DNA of 9,199 nt from positions 1 through 9,199 of the forward strand of contig DAOVXE010000017.1 of the NCBI GenBank assembly GCA_030636285.1. Reading direction: 5' to 3'. Positions within the stretch are counted from its first letter, which is position 1, and every line of letters begins with the position of its first letter. A program made the position numbers and the translations under genes. Shown in pieces: positions 1 through 7,291 of this stretch. Under the pieces are notes generated by a model. It saw nothing but the letters and a program-made list of their open reading frames with translations, was not told the origin of the DNA and made no database searches. Source of the DNA: Candidatus Falkowiibacteriota bacterium. GTDB taxonomy: Bacteria; Patescibacteria; ABY1; BM507; UBA12075.

Positions 1-381
1 AAAAAAATAAAACAAAAAATAGTCAACAAAAAAGGGGCAAGAGGCATCATTGGCAATAGACGAGGTGGAAGATTTAGAGGAATTATAAGAGGAATTTATC
101 AAACATTTGGCAAACAAGATTTATATCCGGATATGAATGCAAAATCCGCGCATATTCTTTATTTAAGAATTAAAGATCATCCGTTTACTGATGGTAATAA
201 ACGCATCGGTTCGTTTTTGTTTGTCTATTTTTTGGATCTGAATAATTATTTATGTCGCAAAAATGGAGAAAAAAAGATAAATGATAACGCGCTTGTCGCT
301 TTAGCCTTGTTGGTGGCGGAAAGCCAGCCGAAAGAAAAAGATGTTATGATAAAGTTAATTATAAATTTATTAAGTGATTAA
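1..381 (+). CDS. Fic/Doc-fold protein of the RhuM-like type, C-terminal part (5' end outside window)
   Basis: The frame is open from base 1, so only the last 126 residues are visible; the ATG at 133 is internal and would cut into the domain. The visible part contains the Fic core: a GIYQTFG segment, a LYP turn and the active-site loop HPFTDGNKR at 178-204. Fic-fold enzymes transfer AMP or another phosphate-containing group to a protein target; His is the catalytic base and Asp binds the metal. The Lys before the final Arg (NKR rather than NGR) is the Doc-like variant, so the chemistry cannot be assigned. RhuM-like Fic proteins are often found inside type I restriction operons, and here the stop lies 5 nt before hsdR, which supports co-transcription. 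Its target is unknown, and the regulatory N-terminus, including any inhibitory motif, is not visible. Fold call is firm; role is inference. Confidence 0.85.
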   Translation, partial: KKIKQKIVNKKGARGIIGNRRGGRFRGIIRGIYQTFGKQDLYPDMNAKSAHILYLRIKDHPFTDGNKRIGSFLFVYFLDLNNYLCRKNGEKKINDNALVALALLVAESQPKEKDVMIKLIINLLSD

Positions 382-386
382 AAAAT

Positions 387-3300
387 ATGGAAATTAAAAA
401 TATCAATCAAGCGTATTTTGACGAAACCAAACAATCACAACTGCCATTTGTGGAGATGTTGATTAATATGGGGTATAGATATATCCCCGCCTCTGAAATA
501 ATGGCGGAGCGAGGAGGGGACACGAGTAAATTTATTTTGCGTGATACGGCTTTCAAAAAATTGAGCGAAATTAATGATTATGAAGTAAGCGGTGAAACTT
601 TTAAATTTAGCGAGAAAAATATTAGAGAGGCAATTGATGAATTGGAAAATATACAATTTGAGGGTCTTATTGATACGTCAAAAAAAATTTACTCAATGAT
701 CATGCCTACTTCGGGTGGCAAAACAATTCGCGTAACCCATAACGGCAAAAGCGCGTCAAAAAACTTTCGGTTTATAGATTTTGAAAATCCTAAAAATAAT
801 GATTTTGCGGTTGCCGTTGAGTTTGAGGCTATGGGTAAAAATGGAATTAGGCCTGATATTGTAGTTTTTGTTAATGGCATACCGTTTGCAGTGATTGAAA
901 ATAAAAAATCATCTGTTTTGGTTGATCAAGCAGTTAGCCAGCAAGTCAGAAATCAAGGAGCGGACTATTGTCCAAAATTGTTTGTCTATCCTCAAATACT
1001 TATTGGAGCGAATAAAGAGGAGTTAAAATACGGCACTATCGGCACGCCTAATAAATTTTATGCCAACTGGAAAGAAAAAGGAGTTGATATTAGCGTGATT
1101 GACAAAAGAACGGCCAAAGTAATCGGCAAAAAAATTAATGACAAAATCTATGATGTTTTGTTAAATGATTTAAACGGCTCTACTTACGGACACGAGCAGA
1201 ATTTAAACCGAACAATAACAGAACAGGATAGATCTGTATTTTTACTTTTTAATAAAAGCAGACTTTTAGATTTAACCAAAAATTATATTCTCTACGATGC
1301 CGGAGTTAAGAAAGTGATGAGATATCAGCAATATTTTGCCATTAAAAAAATACTTAATAGAATTGCTGAAACCGAGGAGGGTATAAAGGGCGAAAGGCGC
1401 AAGGGCGGCTTGGTTTGGCATACTCAAGGATCAGGCAAATCATTAACAATGGTTATGTTTGTAAAAGCTTTGATTGAAAATCCGCACATATCAAATCCGA
1501 GAGTTCTGATTGTAACAGACAGGAAGGATCTTGATAGGCAAATAAAAACCACTTTTCAAAATAGCGGATTAAAAAAGGATACAATTCAGACAAGAAGCGG
1601 CGAACATTTGGTTAGTTTAATTAAGAAAAAGGATTTAAGGGTTGTAACGACCTTAGTTCATAAATTTCAATCAGCGAGCAAAAAGAAAACTACAACCGTT
1701 GATTTGGATAAAAATATTTTCGTGTTAATTGATGAGGCTCACAGGTCTCACAGTGGAATGGCGAATTTGGAAATGAACAAGATAATTCCTAACGCATGTT
1801 ATATAGCTTTTACCGGCACGCCACTGCTTAAAAACGAAAAATCTAAATATAAATTCGGATCATTTATTGATAAGTACACCATTGATGATGCTTTGGCTGA
1901 TGGTATTATTTTGCCCTTAATATATGAAGGTCGGTATGTAGATCTGAAACAAGACCGAAAAGAAGTTGACAGACAGACAGAAAGGTTAACAGAGGGTTTG
2001 AGCCAAAGCCAAAAAAAGCAGCTACAAAGAAATATCGAAAATAAAATATTAAAAGACAATCCAAAACGCATTGCCGAGATTGCTTATGATATTGAAAAAC
2101 ATTATATTAAGCAGTTTAAAGACACGGGACTGAAGGCGCAGATTGTTGCTCCGTCAAAATTTTCCGCTATGTTGTTTCAGAAGTATTTTGATAATAGCGG
2201 CAAAATTACCACATCATTAGTAATATCGGATGAAAGCGGAATCATAAGCGAGGAAGACGGACATAAAAAAGATGTGGAGGCATATTTGAAAAAAATCAAA
2301 GAAAGCCATCAGAGCTTGTTGTCATACGAAAAGGAGGTTATTGAAAGCTTTAAACACAATGATGACGGAGTGGAAATATTAATAGTGGTTGATAAATTAT
2401 TAACCGGCTTTGACGCTCCGAGAAACACGGTTTTGTATTTAGCAAAAGAACTCAGAGATCACAATTTGCTTCAGGCAATCGCCCGAGTTAATCGGTTATA
2501 TGAGAATAAAGTGTTGCCAAAATCGGCCGGGTACATTATTGATTATTCAGAAAACGCGCAGAACATAAAAATTGCCATGGAACTTTTTGGAAACTATGAC
2601 GAGAATGACGTAAAGGGAACATTAATTGATGTAAACGAAAAGATTGAGGAGTTAGAAAAAAATTATAGTATCTTGCATGATTTTTTTAAAACAGTTAAGG
2701 GTGATGACGAGGCTTATATCCAGCACCTGGAAGAAGAGCCGCGCAGAAAAGAATTTTACGACGCGCTGAATTCATTTTTAAAAAGTTTTAATGAATGCAT
2801 GGTTCTGCAGGATTTTGTCCATGAATTTAAAAATCTTGAAACCTATCGCAGTGAATTAAAGAAATTTATGAAACTTAGGAAAACCGCCAGCGTCCGATAT
2901 GCTGATCGGGTTGATTTTGATAAATACAAGCAAGCCCTTATTAAAATAATGGATGATAATATTAAAGCCGAAGAAGCGGAACTTTTGACAAAGCAGATCA
3001 CTGTCACAGACAGAGAAGCGCTTGACAAGGCAGTTGAAGAAATGGGATCTGATAAATCCAAGGCTGAGGCAATCGCGGCTCAAACACAAAGGACAATTAC
3101 AGAACAATTGGAAACTGACCCGATTTTTTATCAAAAATTCTCCGATAAAATTAACGAGATTTTGGAAAAAATGAGAAAAAAGAAACTCGCCGATATTGAG
3201 GCGCTTAAGCAAATGAAATTAATTGAGGACGAAGTGTTAAACAAAAAAGACGACACTATTCCGGCAAAGGTTCAGGATAAAAAAGGAGCTGATATATTTT

Positions 3301-3572
3301 TTAGAAATTTAGAAGAAGATTTTGCAAAACACAAACTATCTGAAGATAAATATATAGATATAATTATTAATGTTTTTGATTGTTTGAAAAAAGAAGCGAT
3401 TGTGGATTGGCACGGAAATAGCGAGGTAAAAAGAATTATTTATAATAAATTAGACGACTATTTGTATGACGAAATTGTAACCGGTCAAGGCATTGCGCTG
3501 TCAGGCGATGAAATTAAAAACATAATTAACAAGGCCATCAAGCTGGCCACTGAAAATTATAAATTATTTTAA
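387..3572 (+). CDS. hsdR: Type I restriction enzyme, R (restriction/translocation) subunit HsdR
   Basis: HsdR is the ATP-driven translocase and endonuclease subunit of type I restriction-modification; it works with HsdM and HsdS to cut DNA that lacks the host methylation. The 1061 residues match the usual length of about 1000. The N-terminal PD-(D/E)xK nuclease has RPD with Asp157, then Glu171 and Lys173 in ENK, followed by QQVRNQ (185-190). The helicase motor follows: Walker A HTQGSGKS (345-352), DEAH (449-452), TGTP (476-479), TGFDAP (673-678) and QAIARVNR (696-703). The region after about residue 740 is charged and mostly helical, as expected for the part that docks on the methyltransferase. 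The ATG sits 5 nt after the Fic stop, with only an A-rich leader and no clear ribosome binding site. All catalytic motifs are intact, so the gene looks functional. HsdM and HsdS are not in the window. Confidence 0.97.
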   Translation: MEIKNINQAYFDETKQSQLPFVEMLINMGYRYIPASEIMAERGGDTSKFILRDTAFKKLSEINDYEVSGETFKFSEKNIREAIDELENIQFEGLIDTSKKIYSMIMPTSGGKTIRVTHNGKSASKNFRFIDFENPKNNDFAVAVEFEAMGKNGIRPDIVVFVNGIPFAVIENKKSSVLVDQAVSQQVRNQGADYCPKLFVYPQILIGANKEELKYGTIGTPNKFYANWKEKGVDISVIDKRTAKVIGKKINDKIYDVLLNDLNGSTYGHEQNLNRTITEQDRSVFLLFNKSRLLDLTKNYILYDAGVKKVMRYQQYFAIKKILNRIAETEEGIKGERRKGGLVWHTQGSGKSLTMVMFVKALIENPHISNPRVLIVTDRKDLDRQIKTTFQNSGLKKDTIQTRSGEHLVSLIKKKDLRVVTTLVHKFQSASKKKTTTVDLDKNIFVLIDEAHRSHSGMANLEMNKIIPNACYIAFTGTPLLKNEKSKYKFGSFIDKYTIDDALADGIILPLIYEGRYVDLKQDRKEVDRQTERLTEGLSQSQKKQLQRNIENKILKDNPKRIAEIAYDIEKHYIKQFKDTGLKAQIVAPSKFSAMLFQKYFDNSGKITTSLVISDESGIISEEDGHKKDVEAYLKKIKESHQSLLSYEKEVIESFKHNDDGVEILIVVDKLLTGFDAPRNTVLYLAKELRDHNLLQAIARVNRLYENKVLPKSAGYIIDYSENAQNIKIAMELFGNYDENDVKGTLIDVNEKIEELEKNYSILHDFFKTVKGDDEAYIQHLEEEPRRKEFYDALNSFLKSFNECMVLQDFVHEFKNLETYRSELKKFMKLRKTASVRYADRVDFDKYKQALIKIMDDNIKAEEAELLTKQITVTDREALDKAVEEMGSDKSKAEAIAAQTQRTITEQLETDPIFYQKFSDKINEILEKMRKKKLADIEALKQMKLIEDEVLNKKDDTIPAKVQDKKGADIFFRNLEEDFAKHKLSEDKYIDIIINVFDCLKKEAIVDWHGNSEVKRIIYNKLDDYLYDEIVTGQGIALSGDEIKNIINKAIKLATENYKLF

Positions 3573-3576
3573 ATAT

Positions 3577-4281
3577 ATGGAGAAACATATTTTTAAATAT
3601 GGGAGCTATTCCTATGAATATTATTTGGTGAGGCAGGAAAGATTGACTATAAGTTTAATTGTCCAGCCAAGTCTTAAAATAATTTTAAAGTGCCCGGCTA
3701 ATTGCAGTGATGAAAAAATACAGAGGTTTTTAAAAAATAAATGGAAATGGTTGGAGAAGCAATTGTCATATTTTAAAAAATTTAGCAGCAAGATTAATAA
3801 AAGGGAGTATGTTTCAGGGGAAAGTTTTTTGTATTTAGGTAGACAGTATAAATTATATATAAGAAAGGCGGGAGAGGATGATGTTAAATTAAAATTTGGC
3901 AGAATATTATTGCGCACTACAAGGAAAACAGATAATAAAAAATATAATAAAAAATTGTTAAAGAATTGGTACGGACAAAGAGCGTTTAAAATTTTTGAAG
4001 ATCAATATATAAAAGTTTTGAAAAATTTTGATTATGACTTTGAGCCAAAATTAATAATCAGAAAAATGAATAAAAGATGGGGCAGTTTTCTAAATCATAA
4101 AAAGATAATTTTAAATCCAGTGCTTATTCAAGCGCCAAAGGAATGTATTGATTATGTTATTACCCATGAGCTGTGCCACATGAAATACAAAAATCATGAT
4201 AAAAAGTTTTATGATTTGTTAAAGAATAAAATTAAGAATTGGGAGAAGATAAAGGAAAAGTTGGAATTGAGGTTTTTGTAA
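3577..4281 (+). CDS. YgjP/DUF45-family zinc metallopeptidase
   Basis: A 234-residue protein of the YgjP-like (DUF45, M48-related) family. The zinc site is HELCH (197-201), giving ligands His197 and His201 and catalytic Glu198, with a likely third ligand His207 in KNHDKKF. Just before it is the family hallmark RWGS (167-170) and a segment ending IDYVITHEL. The N-terminal half has the family's beta-rich start and a KWKWLEKQL helix. There is no signal peptide, so it should be cytoplasmic. Its ATG is 4 nt after the hsdR stop. DUF45 genes are often found directly after hsdR, so it is probably part of the restriction operon. Substrate and role are not established; controlled proteolysis of HsdR or of a partner is a guess. 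The family call is strong. Confidence 0.92.
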   Translation: MEKHIFKYGSYSYEYYLVRQERLTISLIVQPSLKIILKCPANCSDEKIQRFLKNKWKWLEKQLSYFKKFSSKINKREYVSGESFLYLGRQYKLYIRKAGEDDVKLKFGRILLRTTRKTDNKKYNKKLLKNWYGQRAFKIFEDQYIKVLKNFDYDFEPKLIIRKMNKRWGSFLNHKKIILNPVLIQAPKECIDYVITHELCHMKYKNHDKKFYDLLKNKIKNWEKIKEKLELRFL

Positions 4282-4287
4282 TATAAT
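4261..4287 (+). promoter_or_regulatory. Possible promoter for the membrane protein gene
   Basis: A perfect TATAAT lies at 4282-4287, with TTGGAA (4 of 6 matches) at 4261-4266 and a short 15 bp spacer. It overlaps the end of the DUF45 gene and would start transcription about 12 nt before the ATG at 4307. The region is extremely AT-rich, so chance matches are likely. The gene may instead be read through from the restriction operon. Confidence 0.2.
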
Positions 4288-4306
4288 ATATAATTAAATC
4301 AATAAA

Positions 4307-4738
4307 ATGAATAAAAAAATTACAACAATTTTTTGGCTGTTAATATTGAATTTTATTTTTGTCCTCTGCCAGATGCTTATCCCGACAGTACGAGGTCTAT
4401 TTCAAGGTTCGGAGTTGTTTTTGGTGCCGTTTATAACTTTTTTTCTTTTAGGTTTGGCTTTATTGATTTTGACTTTAAAAAACGAAATAAAACAGCCGTT
4501 AAAAAAATATTTGTTGTTAACCAGCGTTTCCGCTGTCGGAGTTTTAATATTTATATTTTTGCATAACGCGTTTTATGCTTTAGGAATTGTAGCGGAAAAT
4601 ATTAAGATATTAAAGATATTAGCCGAAGCGCTTCACATTGCCTTTTTCTTTATATCAACAATTATCGCCCCAATCGGATTTTTAGTGGGAGTCATTGTGG
4701 GCATTAAATATATAATTAAACCATTTGAATTAAAATAA
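4307..4738 (+). CDS. Small four-helix integral membrane protein of unknown function
   Basis: I do not recognise this 143-residue protein. It has four strongly hydrophobic stretches at about residues 6-26, 37-57, 68-95 and 108-137, separated by short loops. The loop after the second helix is basic and polar (KNEIKQPLKK, 58-67), and the C-terminus ends in KPFELK. The positive charges around 58-67 would place that loop, and both termini, in the cytoplasm with four crossings. No catalytic motif or conserved acidic residue within a helix is seen. It starts 25 nt after the DUF45 stop and shares its strand, so it could be the last gene of the restriction operon or have its own promoter. An overlapping frame at 4333-4566 lacks this hydrophobic pattern and is not a gene. 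Confidence 0.75.
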   Translation: MNKKITTIFWLLILNFIFVLCQMLIPTVRGLFQGSELFLVPFITFFLLGLALLILTLKNEIKQPLKKYLLLTSVSAVGVLIFIFLHNAFYALGIVAENIKILKILAEALHIAFFFISTIIAPIGFLVGVIVGIKYIIKPFELK

Positions 4739-4758
4739 AATTATAAATTTATTTTTTT
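4732..4758 (+). terminator. Weak A/T-only hairpin with T-run at the end of the membrane protein gene
   Basis: AAAATAAA (4732-4739) can pair with TTTATTTT (4748-4755), and T residues continue to 4758. The stem overlaps the TAA stop. It contains no G-C pairs, so stability is low, and such repeats arise by chance in this composition. It is the only terminator-like structure between the restriction operon and the surface protein gene. Confidence 0.2.
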
Positions 4759-4761
4759 GTG

Positions 4762-4790
4762 TTATTTTTTTGTCGTAAATATGGTATAAT
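4762..4790 (+). promoter_or_regulatory. Candidate extended -10 promoter for the surface protein operon
   Basis: ATGGTATAAT at 4781-4790 contains a perfect TATAAT (4785-4790) preceded by TG and one base, the extended -10 form. A poor -35 (TTATTT, 4762-4767) lies 17 bp upstream, which an extended -10 can tolerate. Transcription would begin near 4797, giving a leader of about 130 nt before the ATG at 4930. The leader is AT-rich, and I see no riboswitch or other stable fold in it. Confidence 0.45.
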
Positions 4791-4858
4791 ATAACTATTA
4801 TAAATAATATGTTAATCTACTAAAATACTTTCCTGTTTAGGATTTTTATATACATTAA

Positions 4859-4887
4859 TTGACGCATATTAATAGTGTAATTATTGT
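4859..4887 (+). promoter_or_regulatory. Alternative promoter closer to the surface protein gene
   Basis: TTGACG (4859-4864, 5 of 6 matches to the -35 consensus) is followed after 17 bp by TATTGT (4882-4887, 4 of 6). A better -10, TATAGT at 4887-4892, is 22 bp away, which is too far. If real, the leader would be about 35 nt. It could act together with, or instead of, the extended -10 site upstream. Confidence 0.3.
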
Positions 4888-4929
4888 ATAGTCCTATTTA
4901 GTTTAACGATTTTATGTAGTTAAAAAAGC

Positions 4930-7257
4930 ATGAAAAAAGAAATCAATAAATCATCATTAATAAAAAAAATAGCATGTCTAATAATTGCTATAGGAATTTC
5001 CGGACTTAATCCGATTTTTATTTTAACTGCCGAAGCTGCTTCTTCTTCATTTAGCGCTGCGCAAACAGTAGCGAATGTAGCAGATTCAACAGTTCCTGCA
5101 ATAACTTTATCCGGAGGGTCAGCCGTGGTTAATGGCACAGTGCCTGACTTTAATTTGACTGGCGGTGTGACAGAGGTTTCAGCAACATCAACTCTTGCTT
5201 TAGTAGCGTCTAGCAGTCTGGCTAATAATGAATATTTTATTCTTACCGATAATGCAACGTCGGCAGATGCAGTTTGTTTTTATTTTGACACAAATAACGG
5301 TATTAGCGATGATACGGGTACAGCTGCTCAGTGTAAAGCGGCTGACGGCTTTGCTGGAGGAGTTGAGCTGGATGTTAGTAGCGCAGGCACAGCTGCGGCT
5401 GTTGCTACTGTTGCTCATAATGCGATAAATGGGGTTGTTGATGAATTGTTAGTTACTTCTACCGATAATGCAGATGGTACCCTGACTTTGGCGCAAGATA
5501 CTGCTGGGACTGCTGGAAATATAGCAACTAACACCAATTATCTAGCCGAAGGAGTAGCTAACGCCGGTGTAACATTACAGTCTTTTAGCGGGGGAGTAAA
5601 CGGCGTAGCCGCGACCGATACTCAAACCATTACTTCCGCTCTAGCGGCCAGCGCGACTGATAGTTCCATTACCATTGACGGAAATATGATTGCTCTTGGT
5701 TCCTCAGCGCTGACTGCAGCCCAAGTTGCTGACGAGATTGTATATGCCCTGACTACAGCGGCTACCGGTACAAGCTATGTGGCTGACGGTGCCTATACGG
5801 TTGCTACTTCAGGAGCTGATGTGATCTTCACTCGCACTGCAACCGGCGCCGGCGGTAATGCCAATATTGTGGAAGCTGATACCACTTATACTCAGACTAG
5901 CGCAGTTGCGGCTACAGATACGATAACCATACCAGCTGGATTATCGGCTAACGCGAACGATTATTCTGTCGCAATTGATGGTAACACCATTGATCTTGGT
6001 ACTTCCGCTCTTACTGCCGCTGAAGTAGCTTCTGCCATTGCTAGCGCCCTCACAACTGCCGCGACCGGTACTAGCTATGTGGCAAACGGCGCTTATACAG
6101 TTAGTACTTCCAGCGCTGATGTGGTTTTTTCCCGGACGAATGGCACAAATGGAGCAATTACCAGGGGAGATGCTAGTTATGGATCCGTTGCTCAGGTTGT
6201 AACCTTTACTCCGAGCAGTGTTGTGTCCGGTGAAACCTTTAACATTGTTATTAATAGTAGCACTTATAGCTTTACATCAACAGCCGCTACTGCGCAAAAC
6301 GTAGTCGAGGGCTTACAGCCTCTAGTAAACGCAAATAGCGCTGTTAGTTGTACAGAAGATAATGTAAAAGTAACTTGTACAGCTGCTACGGCTGGCACAA
6401 GTTTTAGTTATAGTGTTAGTGTTAGCGCTCCCTCCGGAGGTGGAGGAGGCATTGTTTCAAGCGCTTTTTGCTCAATCGTAGAATATGATACCTGGCAAGA
6501 TGCCTGTGTTAATGGCTGGCAATATCGTAATGTTATATCTTCATCACCTAGCGGTTGTAGGCTTTCTACCGTGCAGGAAAATTCAAGAAAAAGAGAATGC
6601 GGACAACAAACATCTATCACGGAGACAATTACAGAACAAACACAAGAAGAAGCTATGACTATTTCATCTAGCGAATTATATATCAATGAAGCGCAAATGA
6701 TTTTTAAGGCTGAAGTTGATGAAATAATTTCGATATTAGGAATTGAGAGAAATCAGGAAGGAGAAAAGCTATCCCAAGATACGTTAGTTAATAAATTAAA
6801 GATTTATCTTGATGGATTAGAAATTGGTCAACAAAATGCTCTAACTAATTTTATTACTTATGGTTCCGTTGCTACTGAAAAGCTCGGCTGGGGTGAGCGA
6901 GCAGGAGTTGTCAATTCTTTTCAATCTGCTTTTGGAAAAATTCCTGAAACAGAAAGCGACTGGCAAGATATTGTAAAAATTGCCAATGGACGCTGGCCAA
7001 ATCAACGTAATAGTGAAACTGAAAATAACGCAAATTCAGCCTTTAGAAAAATATATTTAAGAGATTCAGATAGAAGTAATCCTCATGATGATGCGGCAGT
7101 TACCGTTATTGCCTACGGACTGCGACCGGCAAAAAGAAATTTAGATTCAGAAAAAGCAGCAATTAAAATTTTTAAAGCGATTTATGGATATAACCCGACA
7201 TCTGCTTCAGCCTGGGATATTGTTAGAGCAATTGCTTATAGTGGTGCGACAAGGTAG
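4930..7257 (+). CDS. Large secreted modular surface protein, CPR type
   Basis: A 775-residue exported protein. The signal peptide has a lysine-rich start, a hydrophobic core at about 14-33 and likely cleavage after AEA (34-36). The mature part begins with Ser/Ala/Gly-rich segments (37-225), followed by two modules in exact 100-residue register (226-325 and 326-418) and a shorter related module (about 420-500) containing Cys474 and Cys483. A Gly linker (503-507) leads to a four-Cys module with Cys514, Cys526, Cys543 and Cys557, a CVNG motif and aromatic residues, resembling thrombospondin type 1. A polar stretch (558-580) then precedes a helical C-terminus with three related units (656-775) ending in AYSGATR. 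No sortase signal, lipobox or C-terminal membrane anchor is seen. It resembles, from memory, surface proteins of Parcubacteria; adhesion or S-layer-like roles are inference. The start has no clear ribosome binding site. Its repeat body is richer in G+C than the neighbouring genes. Confidence 0.85.
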   Translation: MKKEINKSSLIKKIACLIIAIGISGLNPIFILTAEAASSSFSAAQTVANVADSTVPAITLSGGSAVVNGTVPDFNLTGGVTEVSATSTLALVASSSLANNEYFILTDNATSADAVCFYFDTNNGISDDTGTAAQCKAADGFAGGVELDVSSAGTAAAVATVAHNAINGVVDELLVTSTDNADGTLTLAQDTAGTAGNIATNTNYLAEGVANAGVTLQSFSGGVNGVAATDTQTITSALAASATDSSITIDGNMIALGSSALTAAQVADEIVYALTTAATGTSYVADGAYTVATSGADVIFTRTATGAGGNANIVEADTTYTQTSAVAATDTITIPAGLSANANDYSVAIDGNTIDLGTSALTAAEVASAIASALTTAATGTSYVANGAYTVSTSSADVVFSRTNGTNGAITRGDASYGSVAQVVTFTPSSVVSGETFNIVINSSTYSFTSTAATAQNVVEGLQPLVNANSAVSCTEDNVKVTCTAATAGTSFSYSVSVSAPSGGGGGIVSSAFCSIVEYDTWQDACVNGWQYRNVISSSPSGCRLSTVQENSRKRECGQQTSITETITEQTQEEAMTISSSELYINEAQMIFKAEVDEIISILGIERNQEGEKLSQDTLVNKLKIYLDGLEIGQQNALTNFITYGSVATEKLGWGERAGVVNSFQSAFGKIPETESDWQDIVKIANGRWPNQRNSETENNANSAFRKIYLRDSDRSNPHDDAAVTVIAYGLRPAKRNLDSEKAAIKIFKAIYGYNPTSASAWDIVRAIAYSGATR
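5605..6183 (+). repeat. Two tandem coding repeats, 300 bp period, in the surface protein
   Basis: Residues 226-325 and 326-418 of the surface protein are tandem copies. Shared landmarks fall exactly 100 residues apart: VAATDT (226 and 326), IDGN (249 and 349), SALTAA (259 and 359), ALTTAATGTSYVA (273 and 373), GAYTV (287 and 387) and ADV (296 and 396). At DNA level, 5764-5783 and 6064-6083 differ at one base of 20. Elsewhere many differences are at third codon positions, which suggests an old duplication kept by protein-level selection. The segments before (about 85-225) and after (about 420-500) look like more distant copies. Confidence 0.85.
6895..7254 (+). repeat. Three related helical units at the surface protein C-terminus
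   Basis: Units 1 (656-691) and 3 (740-775) align with a constant 84-residue offset: Phe664/Phe748, Phe668/Tyr752, Gly669/Gly753, Pro672/Pro756, Trp678/Trp762 and Ile684-Ala685/Ile768-Ala769. Unit 2 (about 697-733) keeps Phe705, Tyr709 and IAYG (727-730) but has a two-residue insertion and no Trp. The pattern suggests a repeated helix-turn-helix fold packed through the aromatic residues. It is not the standard SLH motif. Its place at the C-terminus would suit a cell-wall or partner-binding role, but this is inference. Confidence 0.65.
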
Positions 7258-7291
7258 TTATAAGTATTTATTATGATTAATATAAAAACCT

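Noticed and set aside
1..132. Possible frameshift or separate start in the Fic-like gene, since an ATG occurs at 133.
   Set aside because: The frame is open from base 1 and the upstream residues (GIYQTFG and LYP region) fit the family, so the gene simply begins outside the window.
939..956. Apparent loss of the Tyr in the QxxxY motif downstream of the HsdR nuclease site (Asn189 instead).
   Set aside because: The QxxRNQ form is, to my recollection, normal for a large HsdR subfamily; the catalytic Asp, Glu and Lys are all present.
4333..4566. Overlapping 77-residue + strand frame inside the membrane protein gene.
   Set aside because: It has no sensible domain or hydrophobic pattern, while the longer frame has four clean membrane segments.
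4561..4578. GCATAA/TTATGC inverted repeat in the membrane protein gene.
   Set aside because: Six pairs, mostly A-T, inside coding sequence with no associated signal.
4831..4847. TCCT/AGGA mini-hairpin followed by five T residues in the leader of the surface protein gene.
   Set aside because: The stem has only four pairs and cannot be extended, so it is expected by chance.
6409..6426. Short AGTGTT tandem repeat near the Gly linker of the surface protein.
   Set aside because: It only encodes an SVSVS strand; too short to call a variable microsatellite.
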